A DNA stretch of 5,352 nt from Pyrinomonadaceae bacterium (GCA_025937955.1 JAICQI010000446.1:1-5352); one strand, 5' to 3'; numbered from the stretch's first letter, positions 1 to 5,352 are shown. Notes: generated from the letters alone by a model not told the origin. Made by a program: numbers and translations.

Positions 1-417
1 TACTTAACAGCACTCGCACTCGCTCGAGACTCGCAGCTCTTCGCTGCGGGAGTCGACATACACGGCGTACATAATTGGACGGCGGAACGCGCAGCGCCGT
101 TGCTGGAGAATCGTTACGAGAAACCTCCGGACCTTCAACGCGCCCTGGACGTCGCGTGGCAGTCGTCACCAGTTTCTTCGATCTCCACGTGGAAATCGCC
201 GGTGCTGTTGATTCACGGCGACGACGATCGCAACGTGCGTTTCAGCCAGACGACGGATCTGGTGCGACGTTTGGAAAAAGCGGGAGTGGCGTACGAAGAG
301 TTAGTGATACCTGATGACACACATCACTTCATGCGCCACACAAACCTCGTGAAGGTCAACGCGGCGGTCGTGGCTTTCTTCGATCGTGTGTTCGGAATGA
401 ATCGTGGCAGCGAGTGA
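1..417 (+). CDS. S9-family serine peptidase (prolyl oligopeptidase / acylaminoacyl-peptidase type), C-terminal fragment
   Basis: This is the last 138 codons of a gene that begins outside the window; frame 1 is open from base 1 to the TGA at 415-417. The visible part is the C-terminal half of an alpha/beta-hydrolase catalytic domain. It opens with YLTALALARD, which in S9 enzymes directly follows the GxSxGG nucleophile elbow, so the catalytic Ser should lie only a few residues beyond the left edge. The other two triad members are visible: Asp76 of the fragment in HGDDDRNV (aligned by eye with Asp708 of DPP-IV) and His108 in PDDTHHF. The family cleaves oligopeptides, often after Pro or releasing N-terminal di- or acyl-amino acids, usually in the periplasm or outside. 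The N-terminal beta-propeller and any signal peptide cannot be seen, so the subfamily (DPP-IV-like S9B or acylaminoacyl-like S9C) stays open. The gene converges on the membrane-protein gene with 7 nt between the stop codons. Confidence 0.9.
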   Translation, partial: YLTALALARDSQLFAAGVDIHGVHNWTAERAAPLLENRYEKPPDLQRALDVAWQSSPVSSISTWKSPVLLIHGDDDRNVRFSQTTDLVRRLEKAGVAYEELVIPDDTHHFMRHTNLVKVNAAVVAFFDRVFGMNRGSE

Positions 418-424
418 AGACTAC

Positions 425-1114
425 TCACTTCGCGCCGTTCTGTTCGTCTCTGTCTTTCAGGATCAAGTGGCCCTTTGTGAGCCAGGCCACGCCGAACGCG
501 AATATCGCAACGGTTTCCGGCCAGAATATCGAGGCGGTGAAGTCTCTTAACTTTATGACCACAACCAAAACGATACAGATGACCATAACAATGCCGCACG
601 CGATGTAGACCTGGTTTCGTGATCTCGTGCGAGCGGGGTCGGTAACGGGTTGACTGGGCTTGGTGAAGCGAAAGATCGTCAGGTAACTAATGATCAAAAA
701 GAACGCGGCGACGACGTAAATGTGCAAACCGAGTGGGCCATGATTTCTATAGCAGGCGTCGGTCAGGACCTGCGGAAACTTCGCCAGGATCAGCGGATGA
801 TACTCCGGCTCGGTCGGAAGCAATCCAATGGCTACCGCACACGCTCCGGCGACGTTGGTCCAAAAGTTGTCTTGCTTGCTGGGGCCGCGATAGCAGAACA
901 GAAACACTCCAATCGCAGCCAGAGACCCAACAAACACATCCCTCATACTGGTGTAGTAATAAGCACTGATTGACGTGTTCGATGGGATCTTTTCGAAGTA
1001 GTATGCGCCTACTCTGACGATGATCGGCATCAGCAGTCCGATGATGCCAACGGCTTTGCGAAGCGTCAGATATGAGACGATGAGCTCAGCATCCAGGGGA
1101 TTTTTGGGGGCCAT
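425..1114 (-). CDS. Uncharacterised six-transmembrane-helix protein
   Basis: A 229-residue integral membrane protein. Hydrophobic stretches that could each cross the membrane lie near residues 20-40, 58-76, 86-100, 128-148, 168-188 and 198-213. There is no cleavable signal peptide, and the C-terminus is a short polar tail. The most distinctive part is the loop before helix 2, SISAYYYTSMRDVFVG (residues 48-63), which I recall as a conserved block in bacterial hypothetical membrane proteins. A second polar loop (residues 101-127) contains the only Cys-Tyr-Arg-Asn-His cluster. I cannot name a function; there are no transporter, kinase or protease motifs. The ATG at 1112-1114 is well supported: AAAGGAGA (complement of 1121-1128) sits 7 nt upstream, measured from AGGAG. 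A TTAACC/GGTTAA dyad lies just upstream of that site. The gene is divergent from the zinc-ribbon gene and convergent with the S9 peptidase, so it is probably a single-gene transcript. Confidence 0.85.
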   Translation of the reverse strand: MAPKNPLDAELIVSYLTLRKAVGIIGLLMPIIVRVGAYYFEKIPSNTSISAYYYTSMRDVFVGSLAAIGVFLFCYRGPSKQDNFWTNVAGACAVAIGLLPTEPEYHPLILAKFPQVLTDACYRNHGPLGLHIYVVAAFFLIISYLTIFRFTKPSQPVTDPARTRSRNQVYIACGIVMVICIVLVVVIKLRDFTASIFWPETVAIFAFGVAWLTKGHLILKDRDEQNGAK

Positions 1115-1134
1115 TTTAGGTCTCCTTTGAAAAG

Positions 1135-1152
1135 TTAACCTGCTATGGTTAA
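1135..1152. promoter_or_regulatory. Perfect dyad TTAACC-N6-GGTTAA upstream of the membrane-protein gene
   Basis: Two 6-bp arms (1135-1140 and 1147-1152) form a perfect inverted repeat around the spacer TGCTAT. It lies 7 bp beyond the ribosome binding site of the minus-strand membrane-protein gene and in the region shared with the divergent zinc-ribbon gene. The size and spacing would suit a dimeric repressor or activator, or a small hairpin in the 5' leader. No convincing -35/-10 pair was found beside it, so a regulatory role is only inferred. Confidence 0.3.
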
Positions 1153-1197
1153 TGCCGATTTACGTGGATTTGTTTCGGGCGTGCGCTTTACCCCGGA

Positions 1198-1296
1198 CCG
1201 GGTCAGTACCGGGAGCGATAGCGACCGGGTCCCTCAGTTACTTATGGCGCATGATGGGTCACGACCCGGTCGCTATCGCTCCCGGTACTGACCCGG
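1198..1296. repeat. REP/BIME-like palindromic element: perfect 34-bp inverted repeat with 31-nt loop
   Basis: The left arm (1198-1231) and right arm (1263-1296) are perfect reverse complements over 34 bp, separated by 31 nt (1232-1262). Each arm starts, on its own outer side, with a head GGGTCAGTA and continues into a small symmetric hairpin: CCGG, GA, GC, loop GATA, GC, GA, CCGG (1209-1228; mirrored at 1266-1285). The element can therefore fold either as one long stem or as two local hairpins. This is the organisation of two REP units in opposite orientation (a BIME). In other bacteria such units are spread by RAYT (TnpA-REP, Y1 transposase) proteins; none is encoded here. There is no T-tract after either arm, so it is not a typical intrinsic terminator. 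It ends 27 nt before the start codon of the zinc-ribbon gene and could affect that transcript. Confidence 0.8.
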
Positions 1297-1323
1297 CCCA
1301 AGCCTCGTGTGAGAGTGTCTTCG

Positions 1324-2430
1324 ATGGTGGATCAATTGAATGAGGTAAAACATTTCCCGTGTTCGTCGTGCGGGGCCGATCTTGTTTATGAGCCGGGAGA
1401 CGGTTTCCTCACTTGTCCCTACTGCGGTCACAAGGAAGCCATTCCGGAAAGTGCCGCGCGCACTGAGGAGCAGCCGTACGAGCAGCACCTGCGGATTCGC
1501 CCGGAACAGATGGGGAAGCTGGCTAGCAATGCGCTTGAAGTGCAGTGCCAGAGCTGTGGCGCGAAGTCGATCTTCACGCCACCGGAGGTCGCGGGCCGGT
1601 GTGAATTTTGTGGCGTGCAGATCGTGGCCCAACCCACGTCGGCAGATCCCATTCTGACTCCGGGTGGAGTACTGCCGTTTCGTATCACGCAGCCACAGGC
1701 CAGCTCAGAGCTTCGTCAGTGGCTTTCAACCAGATGGTTCGCGCCGAGTGGTCTCAAACACTTCGCTCAGCCCGACGCGATCCATGGCGTGTACATTCCT
1801 TTCTGGACCTACGATACATCCACCACCACTTATTACACGGGCCAGCGCGGCGAGTACTACTACGAAACCGAAACTTACTACGAGCGCGACGCGCAGGGGA
1901 ATCAGGTGCAGCGCACTCGACAGGTGAGACATACACGCTGGTACGACGCTTCGGGAACGGTCCTTGGCGCGTTCGACGACATATTGATTGCCGCGACTTT
2001 TTCGCTGCCGGAGAATCGTTTGTCGGATTTAGAACCGTGGGATTTGGATCAGTTGAAACCGTACAATCCGGCGTTTCTGTCGGGATTCAAAGCGCAACGT
2101 TATCAAATCGATCTTGCCAGCGGATTCGACCGCGCCAAAGAAGTGATGGCGCCGGTGATTGAGAGCGACGTGCGCGCCGATATCGGCGGCGACGAGCAGA
2201 GGATCGATAGTCTCCAAACGGAGTACAGGGAAACTACGTTCAAGCATCTGCTGTTGCCGATTTACGCCGGAGCCTATCGCTTCAACGGCAAACTCTTTCA
2301 AATCGTGGTCAACGGCCGCACCGGCGAGATCCAGGGCGACCGCCCGTACAGTGTTTGGAAGATCGCGCTGCTGGTGGCCTCACTAATTTTGTTAATTATC
2401 CTGATCGCGATCTTGTTTGGTGATCAGTAG
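1324..2430 (+). CDS. Double zinc-ribbon protein with C-terminal membrane anchor, function unknown
   Basis: A 368-residue protein with two tandem treble-cysteine-pair zinc ribbons at its N-terminus: Cys13/16 with Cys31/34, and Cys75/78 with Cys93/96. Both have CxxCG-x13-CxxCG spacing, so the second is offset by exactly 62 residues. The middle region has conserved-looking blocks: GVYIPFWTYD (155-164), a Tyr-rich stretch (170-186), VRHTRWYDASGTV (201-213), DIGGDEQRI (286-294) and VNGRTGEIQGDRP (329-341). One hydrophobic helix (347-365) ends the protein, leaving only three residues after it, as in tail-anchored proteins. I recognise this as a bacterial family often auto-labelled 'primosomal protein N' / replication factor Y' or 'TFIIB-type zinc ribbon'; there are no helicase motifs, so that label should not be used. 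Start: ATG 1324 is preferred over in-frame GTG 1309 and 1315 because the protein then begins just before the first ribbon and a weak GAGAG site (1311-1315) is 8 nt upstream. Confidence is high for the gene and low for any function. Confidence 0.9.
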   Translation: MVDQLNEVKHFPCSSCGADLVYEPGDGFLTCPYCGHKEAIPESAARTEEQPYEQHLRIRPEQMGKLASNALEVQCQSCGAKSIFTPPEVAGRCEFCGVQIVAQPTSADPILTPGGVLPFRITQPQASSELRQWLSTRWFAPSGLKHFAQPDAIHGVYIPFWTYDTSTTTYYTGQRGEYYYETETYYERDAQGNQVQRTRQVRHTRWYDASGTVLGAFDDILIAATFSLPENRLSDLEPWDLDQLKPYNPAFLSGFKAQRYQIDLASGFDRAKEVMAPVIESDVRADIGGDEQRIDSLQTEYRETTFKHLLLPIYAGAYRFNGKLFQIVVNGRTGEIQGDRPYSVWKIALLVASLILLIILIAILFGDQ

Positions 2431-2448
2431 ATCAAAACTGCATTCAAA

Positions 2449-3066
2449 TCAAGAGTTTCCCCAGAGCTGAGACAACTGATCCATCGTGCCGTTGAAAGTG
2501 TCGCGGTCGCAGGGGGCGCTGATTCCGTTAACGGATCCCGATTGCGTGTATTGCCACATGGTCCAGGTAGACCACGTTGGCGGCACTATCGGCGCTGACG
2601 AACCATACTGCGCCCGCCAGAACCAGCAGTTAGCGAGAACGGCGCTCTTGTTGTTGCCCAACATCTTTCCAGCAAGCGCGTCTGAATAAAATCCCGGGTA
2701 ACGTCCCGTCTGATTAAAAACCTCGGTCACAAACTGTTCCGCCTGCGCGATAGTCATCTGGCTGTGAGGGTTCTCTTCAAAGTCGAGGGCTAACAGATCG
2801 TTTGGTCCGGGATTCACTGTGGAAAGAAAGTATTGTGCTTGCGCCGCGCCGTCGTCGTTGGTGCCGAAATGATATGCGCCCCACCAAAGTCCAGCAGCAG
2901 TCGCTTGCTGCTTGCGATCGGCGTATGTGGGGTCGCTCCAGTTGGTGGCCTGCGTGGCCTTGTGAATAATTCCCACGATGCCTGCTGACTTGATTTCCGG
3001 GAAGCTGGTAATGGCGTTGAAGTGTGAGAGGTCGATCACGACATTCAATCCCTGAACGCTACTCAT
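2449..3066 (-). CDS. GH25 family muramidase (lysozyme-like), no signal peptide
   Basis: A 205-residue protein spanning one complete glycoside hydrolase family 25 domain and nothing else. This family cuts the beta-1,4 bond between N-acetylmuramic acid and N-acetylglucosamine in peptidoglycan. Diagnostic features seen: VIDLSHF near the N-terminus (Asp12, the family's DxS motif), GIIHKATQ (32-39), GAYHFG (63-68), the acidic active-site pair in LALDFEEN (Asp95 and Glu97), WRAQYG (150-155), WQYTQSG (171-177) and a late DRDTFNG (187-193). The ATG at 3064-3066 is fixed by GGAGG (complement of 3074-3078), 7 nt upstream. The N-terminus MSSVQGLNVVIDLSHF leads straight into the first beta strand: there is no signal peptide, lipobox or membrane helix, and no cell-wall-binding repeat. 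How it reaches peptidoglycan is unclear. It could be a phage-derived lysin, a cargo of a secretion system, or an enzyme released on lysis. No phage genes are adjacent. Confidence 0.92.
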   Translation of the reverse strand: MSSVQGLNVVIDLSHFNAITSFPEIKSAGIVGIIHKATQATNWSDPTYADRKQQATAAGLWWGAYHFGTNDDGAAQAQYFLSTVNPGPNDLLALDFEENPHSQMTIAQAEQFVTEVFNQTGRYPGFYSDALAGKMLGNNKSAVLANCWFWRAQYGSSAPIVPPTWSTWTMWQYTQSGSVNGISAPCDRDTFNGTMDQLSQLWGNS

Positions 3067-3113
3067 GCGGTTTCCTCCAGTGGCTGAGATACTGATAAGC
3101 TGTGAGCCACCTG

Positions 3114-3143
3114 ATTCTATAACCTTGTTCCCGAGGAGTTCAA
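3114..3143 (-). promoter_or_regulatory. Candidate sigma70-type promoter for the GH25 gene
   Basis: On the minus strand TTGAAC (complement of 3138-3143) and TAGAAT (complement of 3114-3119) are separated by 18 nt. The -10 matches TATAAT at five of six positions and the -35 matches TTGACA at four. Transcription would start near 3107, giving a leader of about 40 nt that contains the GGAGG site. This is a prediction by eye only. Confidence 0.35.
3118..3123 (+). promoter_or_regulatory. Candidate -10 box for the lipoprotein gene
   Basis: TATAAC matches the sigma70 -10 consensus at five of six positions and lies 23 nt before the ATG of the lipoprotein gene. No good -35 is found 16-18 nt upstream. 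It shares bases with the -10 proposed on the other strand for the GH25 gene, so the two divergent promoters could exclude one another. Confidence 0.25.
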
Positions 3144-3146
3144 AGA

Positions 3147-3713
3147 ATGAACCGTCTACTCGTCTGCTTTGTTCTGTTCGCTATAACCTTGCCCGCATGT
3201 TCGTTTAATAAAACGTCGCCAGCCGGCAACACTAATCAAACTGCTCAAACCAACAACGAGCCGTCGCCTGCCAGGCCAGCTACAACACCACCCTCAAGCG
3301 TCCCGGTCGAGGCGGGCAGCTTGCAACCAGGACAGGCAAGTGGAAGTTATACCGCCAAGGGCGAAGTAGTAGAGTTGAAATATGCCTATGCTGGTCGTGC
3401 AGTTCGCTTCGGCACTGAATCGTTGATCGTGCTACTGACAGAAAAGCCGATTCCGCCCGATGCCGTCGCAGAAGAGATCAAGTCAACACCGATGCTGGAA
3501 GGGGAGAAGCTCCGTGGTCTCGAATACGTACTTGACGAAAACAGCATGTGGGTTCGCTTTCATCCGGGCCAGTATCAGGAAAGCACCAGCAACAAGCTCA
3601 AGGACTATAAAGTTGAGAACGACGTCGTGCGTGGCATCGATGAAAACGACGGAAGCCTGACGGATGGGAAATACTCGCGGTCGGTTAAGTTTGTCGCCGC
3701 CCTAACAAAGTGA
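3147..3713 (+). CDS. Uncharacterised lipoprotein with low-complexity linker
   Basis: A 188-residue protein with a lipoprotein signal peptide: Asn2-Arg3, a hydrophobic core (4-15) and the lipobox LPAC ending at Cys18, the expected lipidated residue. After Cys18 comes a flexible linker of about 45 residues, rich in Asn, Thr, Pro, Ser and Ala, which would hold the C-terminal domain away from the membrane. That domain (about 66-188) begins SGSYTAKGEVVELKYAYAGR and reads as mostly beta strands with a helix near 100-118. I recall similar secreted proteins with a 'G..v.LkYAYA' opening in related bacteria, but none with a known role. The start is supported by GAGGAG (3133-3138), 8 nt upstream of the ATG. 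The M24 peptidase gene follows 41 nt later on the same strand, so the two are probably co-transcribed and both products go to the cell envelope. No catalytic motif is evident. Confidence 0.85.
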   Translation: MNRLLVCFVLFAITLPACSFNKTSPAGNTNQTAQTNNEPSPARPATTPPSSVPVEAGSLQPGQASGSYTAKGEVVELKYAYAGRAVRFGTESLIVLLTEKPIPPDAVAEEIKSTPMLEGEKLRGLEYVLDENSMWVRFHPGQYQESTSNKLKDYKVENDVVRGIDENDGSLTDGKYSRSVKFVAALTK

Positions 3714-3744
3714 ACGATGCGACGTTTGACAACCTCCCGAAATC

Positions 3745-3750
3745 GAGGAG
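3745..3750 (+). promoter_or_regulatory. Ribosome binding site that decides the M24 peptidase start
   Basis: GAGGAG lies 4 nt before ATG 3755. The same frame is open further upstream, to a GTG at 3710 that overlaps the lipoprotein stop (GTGA). Starting there would add 15 polar residues in front of a clear signal peptide and has no comparable site, so ATG 3755 is preferred. Confidence 0.7.
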
Positions 3751-3754
3751 AACA

Positions 3755-5116
3755 ATGAGAACTCTCAAGCAATATCAATTTCTTCTCATTTATTTATTTT
3801 TGATTCTTACCTCATCGACTGCGGTCTTCGCGCAAGTGCGGAAGAATGCCCAGTCACTGCCAAAACTGTTGTCTGTGCGCGAACAACAGGCGGTGCGCGA
3901 AGCGTGGCTGAGGAAACGTCTCGACACAATGCTCCTGCCGATGATGCGGCAACAGAAGATTGAGATGTGGATCGTTACAAATGAAGAGTTTCACGCCGAT
4001 CCGGTAACGGAATATATCGCTCCGCCTCTCCCGTATAACGGCCGGCGCGACTTCTTCATCTTCGCGGATCGTGGTGGAGACAAACTCGATCGACTGGCGC
4101 TGGTTCGTTATCCCGAAGAAGCCCTGAAGCGGTTCTTCGAGGTGCTCAATCCGCCAGGCCGAGACATCACCGCAACCTTGCGTCGCATTGTTGAAGAACG
4201 AAAGCCAAAAACCATTGCTCTCAACATGGGCGGGACCCGTGGCGCGACCAACGGGCTCACTCACGATGCTTACAAGTACTTATCGGAGACTCTGGGACCA
4301 GATTACACTTCGCGTTTCGTCTCCGCTGCGCCGCTGATCGTCGAATACATGGACACGCGCCTGCCGGAGGAGTTGGAACACTATCGCACGGCGGTAGAAC
4401 TCACCGAAATCCTGACGTTGCGTGCGTTTTCCAACGAGGTGATCACGCCCGGCAAAACTACCGTCGGTGATGTGCGCTGGTGGTTCCTGCAACAAGTCAA
4501 CAACGCCGGTTTGAGTGTTTGGTTTCAACCTGACCTGCGCATTCAACGACAAAACCAGGCGACCGGTAAGACGCAGCAGTTTCTCAGCGTAGCCCCTGAG
4601 TCAGACGTGATTCAGCGAGGCGACGTGATTCACATCGATTGCGGCTTGAATTACCTGGGCTTGAGCACTGACTGGCAGAAGATGGGTTACGTGTTGCGCG
4701 AAGGTGAGAAAGACGCGCCTGAAGGTTTGAAGAAGGCGTTGACGAATACGAACCGGCTTCAGGATGCGTTGTTCGCTCACATCAAACCCGGCGCGAAAGG
4801 GTTTGAAGTTTACGATGCCACGATGAACGACATGAAGCAGGTTGGCATTGAAGCGATGATTTATTCACACTCCGTCGGCAACCAGGGACATGCGCTTGGC
4901 GCGAGTGTAGATTTCCGTCGTCCCACGGCGGGCGCGCCGGTGGAGCCACCGTTTCGCGAGGGCTCCTACACGTCGATAGAGCTCAATACGACGACTGCGG
5001 TACCGGAGTGGGGCGGTCAGAAAGTGACGATAATGATGGAAGACGATGCTTATCTAACCAGGGACGGTATGAAATGGTTCCGTCCCCGGCAGACTGCGTT
5101 CTACTTGATTAAGTGA
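3755..5116 (+). CDS. Secreted M24-family metallopeptidase (Xaa-Pro aminopeptidase-like)
   Basis: A 453-residue enzyme. Residues 1-26 form a Sec signal peptide: Arg2 and Lys5, a hydrophobic core at 9-18, and AVFA before Gln27 as the likely cleavage site. Residues of about 40-210 resemble the N-terminal creatinase-like domain, and about 215-453 the 'pita-bread' catalytic domain. All five dinuclear metal ligands can be placed: Asp295 (HIDCG), Asp306 (STDWQ, 11 residues later as in E. coli aminopeptidase P), His372 (YSHSVG), Glu409 (IELN) and Glu429 (MMEDD). His379, seven residues after His372, fits the second conserved active-site His. The family removes N-terminal residues from peptides, typically before Pro, with Mn, Co or Zn. 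The usual D-x-T-R after the second Asp is replaced by DWQKM, and the usual HE by HALG, which suggests a divergent subgroup, so exact specificity is open. The gene follows a lipoprotein gene by 41 nt and overlaps the convergent M6 gene by 8 bp at its 3' end. Confidence 0.9.
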   Translation: MRTLKQYQFLLIYLFLILTSSTAVFAQVRKNAQSLPKLLSVREQQAVREAWLRKRLDTMLLPMMRQQKIEMWIVTNEEFHADPVTEYIAPPLPYNGRRDFFIFADRGGDKLDRLALVRYPEEALKRFFEVLNPPGRDITATLRRIVEERKPKTIALNMGGTRGATNGLTHDAYKYLSETLGPDYTSRFVSAAPLIVEYMDTRLPEELEHYRTAVELTEILTLRAFSNEVITPGKTTVGDVRWWFLQQVNNAGLSVWFQPDLRIQRQNQATGKTQQFLSVAPESDVIQRGDVIHIDCGLNYLGLSTDWQKMGYVLREGEKDAPEGLKKALTNTNRLQDALFAHIKPGAKGFEVYDATMNDMKQVGIEAMIYSHSVGNQGHALGASVDFRRPTAGAPVEPPFREGSYTSIELNTTTAVPEWGGQKVTIMMEDDAYLTRDGMKWFRPRQTAFYLIK

Positions 5117-5352
5117 TGAACGTCATGATGGTTCCGTTGTTGCTGATGTTGGTGATGTTCAATCCGGATGATGTACCGTCCCACCAGCGACTGTCTGGAT
5201 TAGTAACATCGCCGAACCGTGTGTTACCGCCACCATGAAACAGATCGTTCGCGTCACCGTAAGGTTGGTTGGGTTCGAGACGTTCAAAATGAAATTTTCC
5301 GTCGGCTTGCTCGATCGAGCATTCGTAATGTGACGTCGGTGTCATGGCCTGA
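5109..5352 (-). CDS. M6-family metalloprotease, C-terminal fragment (gene continues past the right edge)
   Basis: Eighty codons are visible before the TAA (complement of 5109-5111). There is an in-frame ATG at 5343-5345, but the frame stays open beyond it to the edge (Gln-Ala before that Met) and no ribosome binding site can be seen in the few bases available, so this is read as the tail of a longer gene. The sequence SIEQADGKFHFER, then YGDANDLFHGGGNTRF, then NPDSRWWDGTSSGLNITNIS matches my memory of the C-terminal part of M6 (immune inhibitor A-like) metalloprotease domains, where an EQADG strand is followed by GDxxDxF and a WYDGTxSGxxITNI block. The HExxH zinc site would lie outside the window, so activity cannot be judged. 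Members are secreted zinc endopeptidases. The last 8 bp overlap the M24 peptidase gene on the other strand. Confidence 0.75.
   Translation of the reverse strand, partial: QAMTPTSHYECSIEQADGKFHFERLEPNQPYGDANDLFHGGGNTRFGDVTNPDSRWWDGTSSGLNITNISNNGTIMTFIT

Noticed and set aside
413..429. AGTGA-N7-TCACT hairpin spanning the convergent stops, as a bidirectional terminator
   Set aside because: Only five pairs, partly forced by the two facing TGA stops, and no T-tract on either side.
650..973. Plus-strand 107-aa open frame antisense to the membrane-protein gene
   Set aside because: It has no ribosome binding site and no family resemblance, while the minus-strand frame has a full set of membrane helices and a strong site.
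1198..1296. CRISPR, riboswitch or IS end as an explanation for the inverted repeat
   Set aside because: There is one pair of opposed arms and no direct repeats or spacers, no aptamer-like layout, and no transposase gene or target duplication beside it.
1309..1323. Earlier GTG starts (1309, 1315) for the zinc-ribbon gene
   Set aside because: No ribosome binding site precedes them, and the extra residues add nothing before the first ribbon; ATG 1324 fits better.
1608..2162. Plus-strand 184-aa open frame inside the zinc-ribbon gene
   Set aside because: An Arg/Ser/His-rich shadow in another frame of a well-supported gene, with no start signal.
2421..2434. Small hairpin TGATC-AGTA-GATCA over the zinc-ribbon stop codon, as a terminator
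   Set aside because: The stem is only 5 bp and AT-rich, with no T-run following on either strand.
3726..3731. Perfect TTGACA as the -35 of a separate M24 promoter
   Set aside because: No -10 at suitable spacing; the nearest candidate would fall in the start codon.
3710..3754. GTG 3710 start for the M24 peptidase with a 4-bp GTGA overlap (translational coupling)
   Set aside because: It would put 15 polar residues ahead of a normal signal peptide, and GAGGAG sits next to ATG 3755.
3854..4264. Minus-strand 136-aa open frame antisense to the M24 peptidase gene
   Set aside because: No start signal or domain; it lies wholly inside a gene with signal peptide and all metal ligands.

Overview
The window is chromosomal DNA from what is most likely an uncultured or little-studied Acidobacteriota of the Blastocatellia/Pyrinomonadales type. 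This is an inference from three things: the set of encoded families (S9, M24 and M6 peptidases and a double-zinc-ribbon membrane protein), clear AGGAG-type ribosome binding sites, and a palindromic intergenic element whose GGTCAGTA-plus-CCGG-hairpin style I associate with that group. No rRNA, tRNA, CRISPR array, phage module or transposase gene is visible.

Layout from left to right. (1) The 3' end of an S9-family serine peptidase (+), entering from the left edge just after its nucleophile motif. (2) A convergent six-helix membrane protein of unknown function (-), 7 nt from the S9 stop. (3) A 209-nt divergent intergenic region holding a TTAACC/GGTTAA dyad and a perfect 34-bp inverted repeat that looks like two head-to-head REP units. 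(4) A zinc-ribbon protein with a C-terminal membrane anchor (+). (5) A convergent GH25 lysozyme-like muramidase (-), 18 nt away. (6) An 80-nt divergent promoter region. (7) A lipoprotein of unknown function (+), followed 41 nt later by (8) a secreted M24 metallopeptidase (+), probably co-transcribed. (9) The 3' end of an M6-family metalloprotease (-) that runs off the right edge and overlaps the M24 gene tail-to-tail by 8 bp.

Five of the seven genes have a recognisable family or a clear architecture. Three are peptidases (S9, M24, M6) and one is a peptidoglycan hydrolase, which fits a bacterium living on protein and cell-wall polymers. The genes alternate in direction and do not form one pathway. 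The only likely operon is lipoprotein plus M24 peptidase. I see no coherent new multi-gene system. The points most worth following are the REP-like element, the double zinc-ribbon protein family, and the GH25 enzyme with no export signal.
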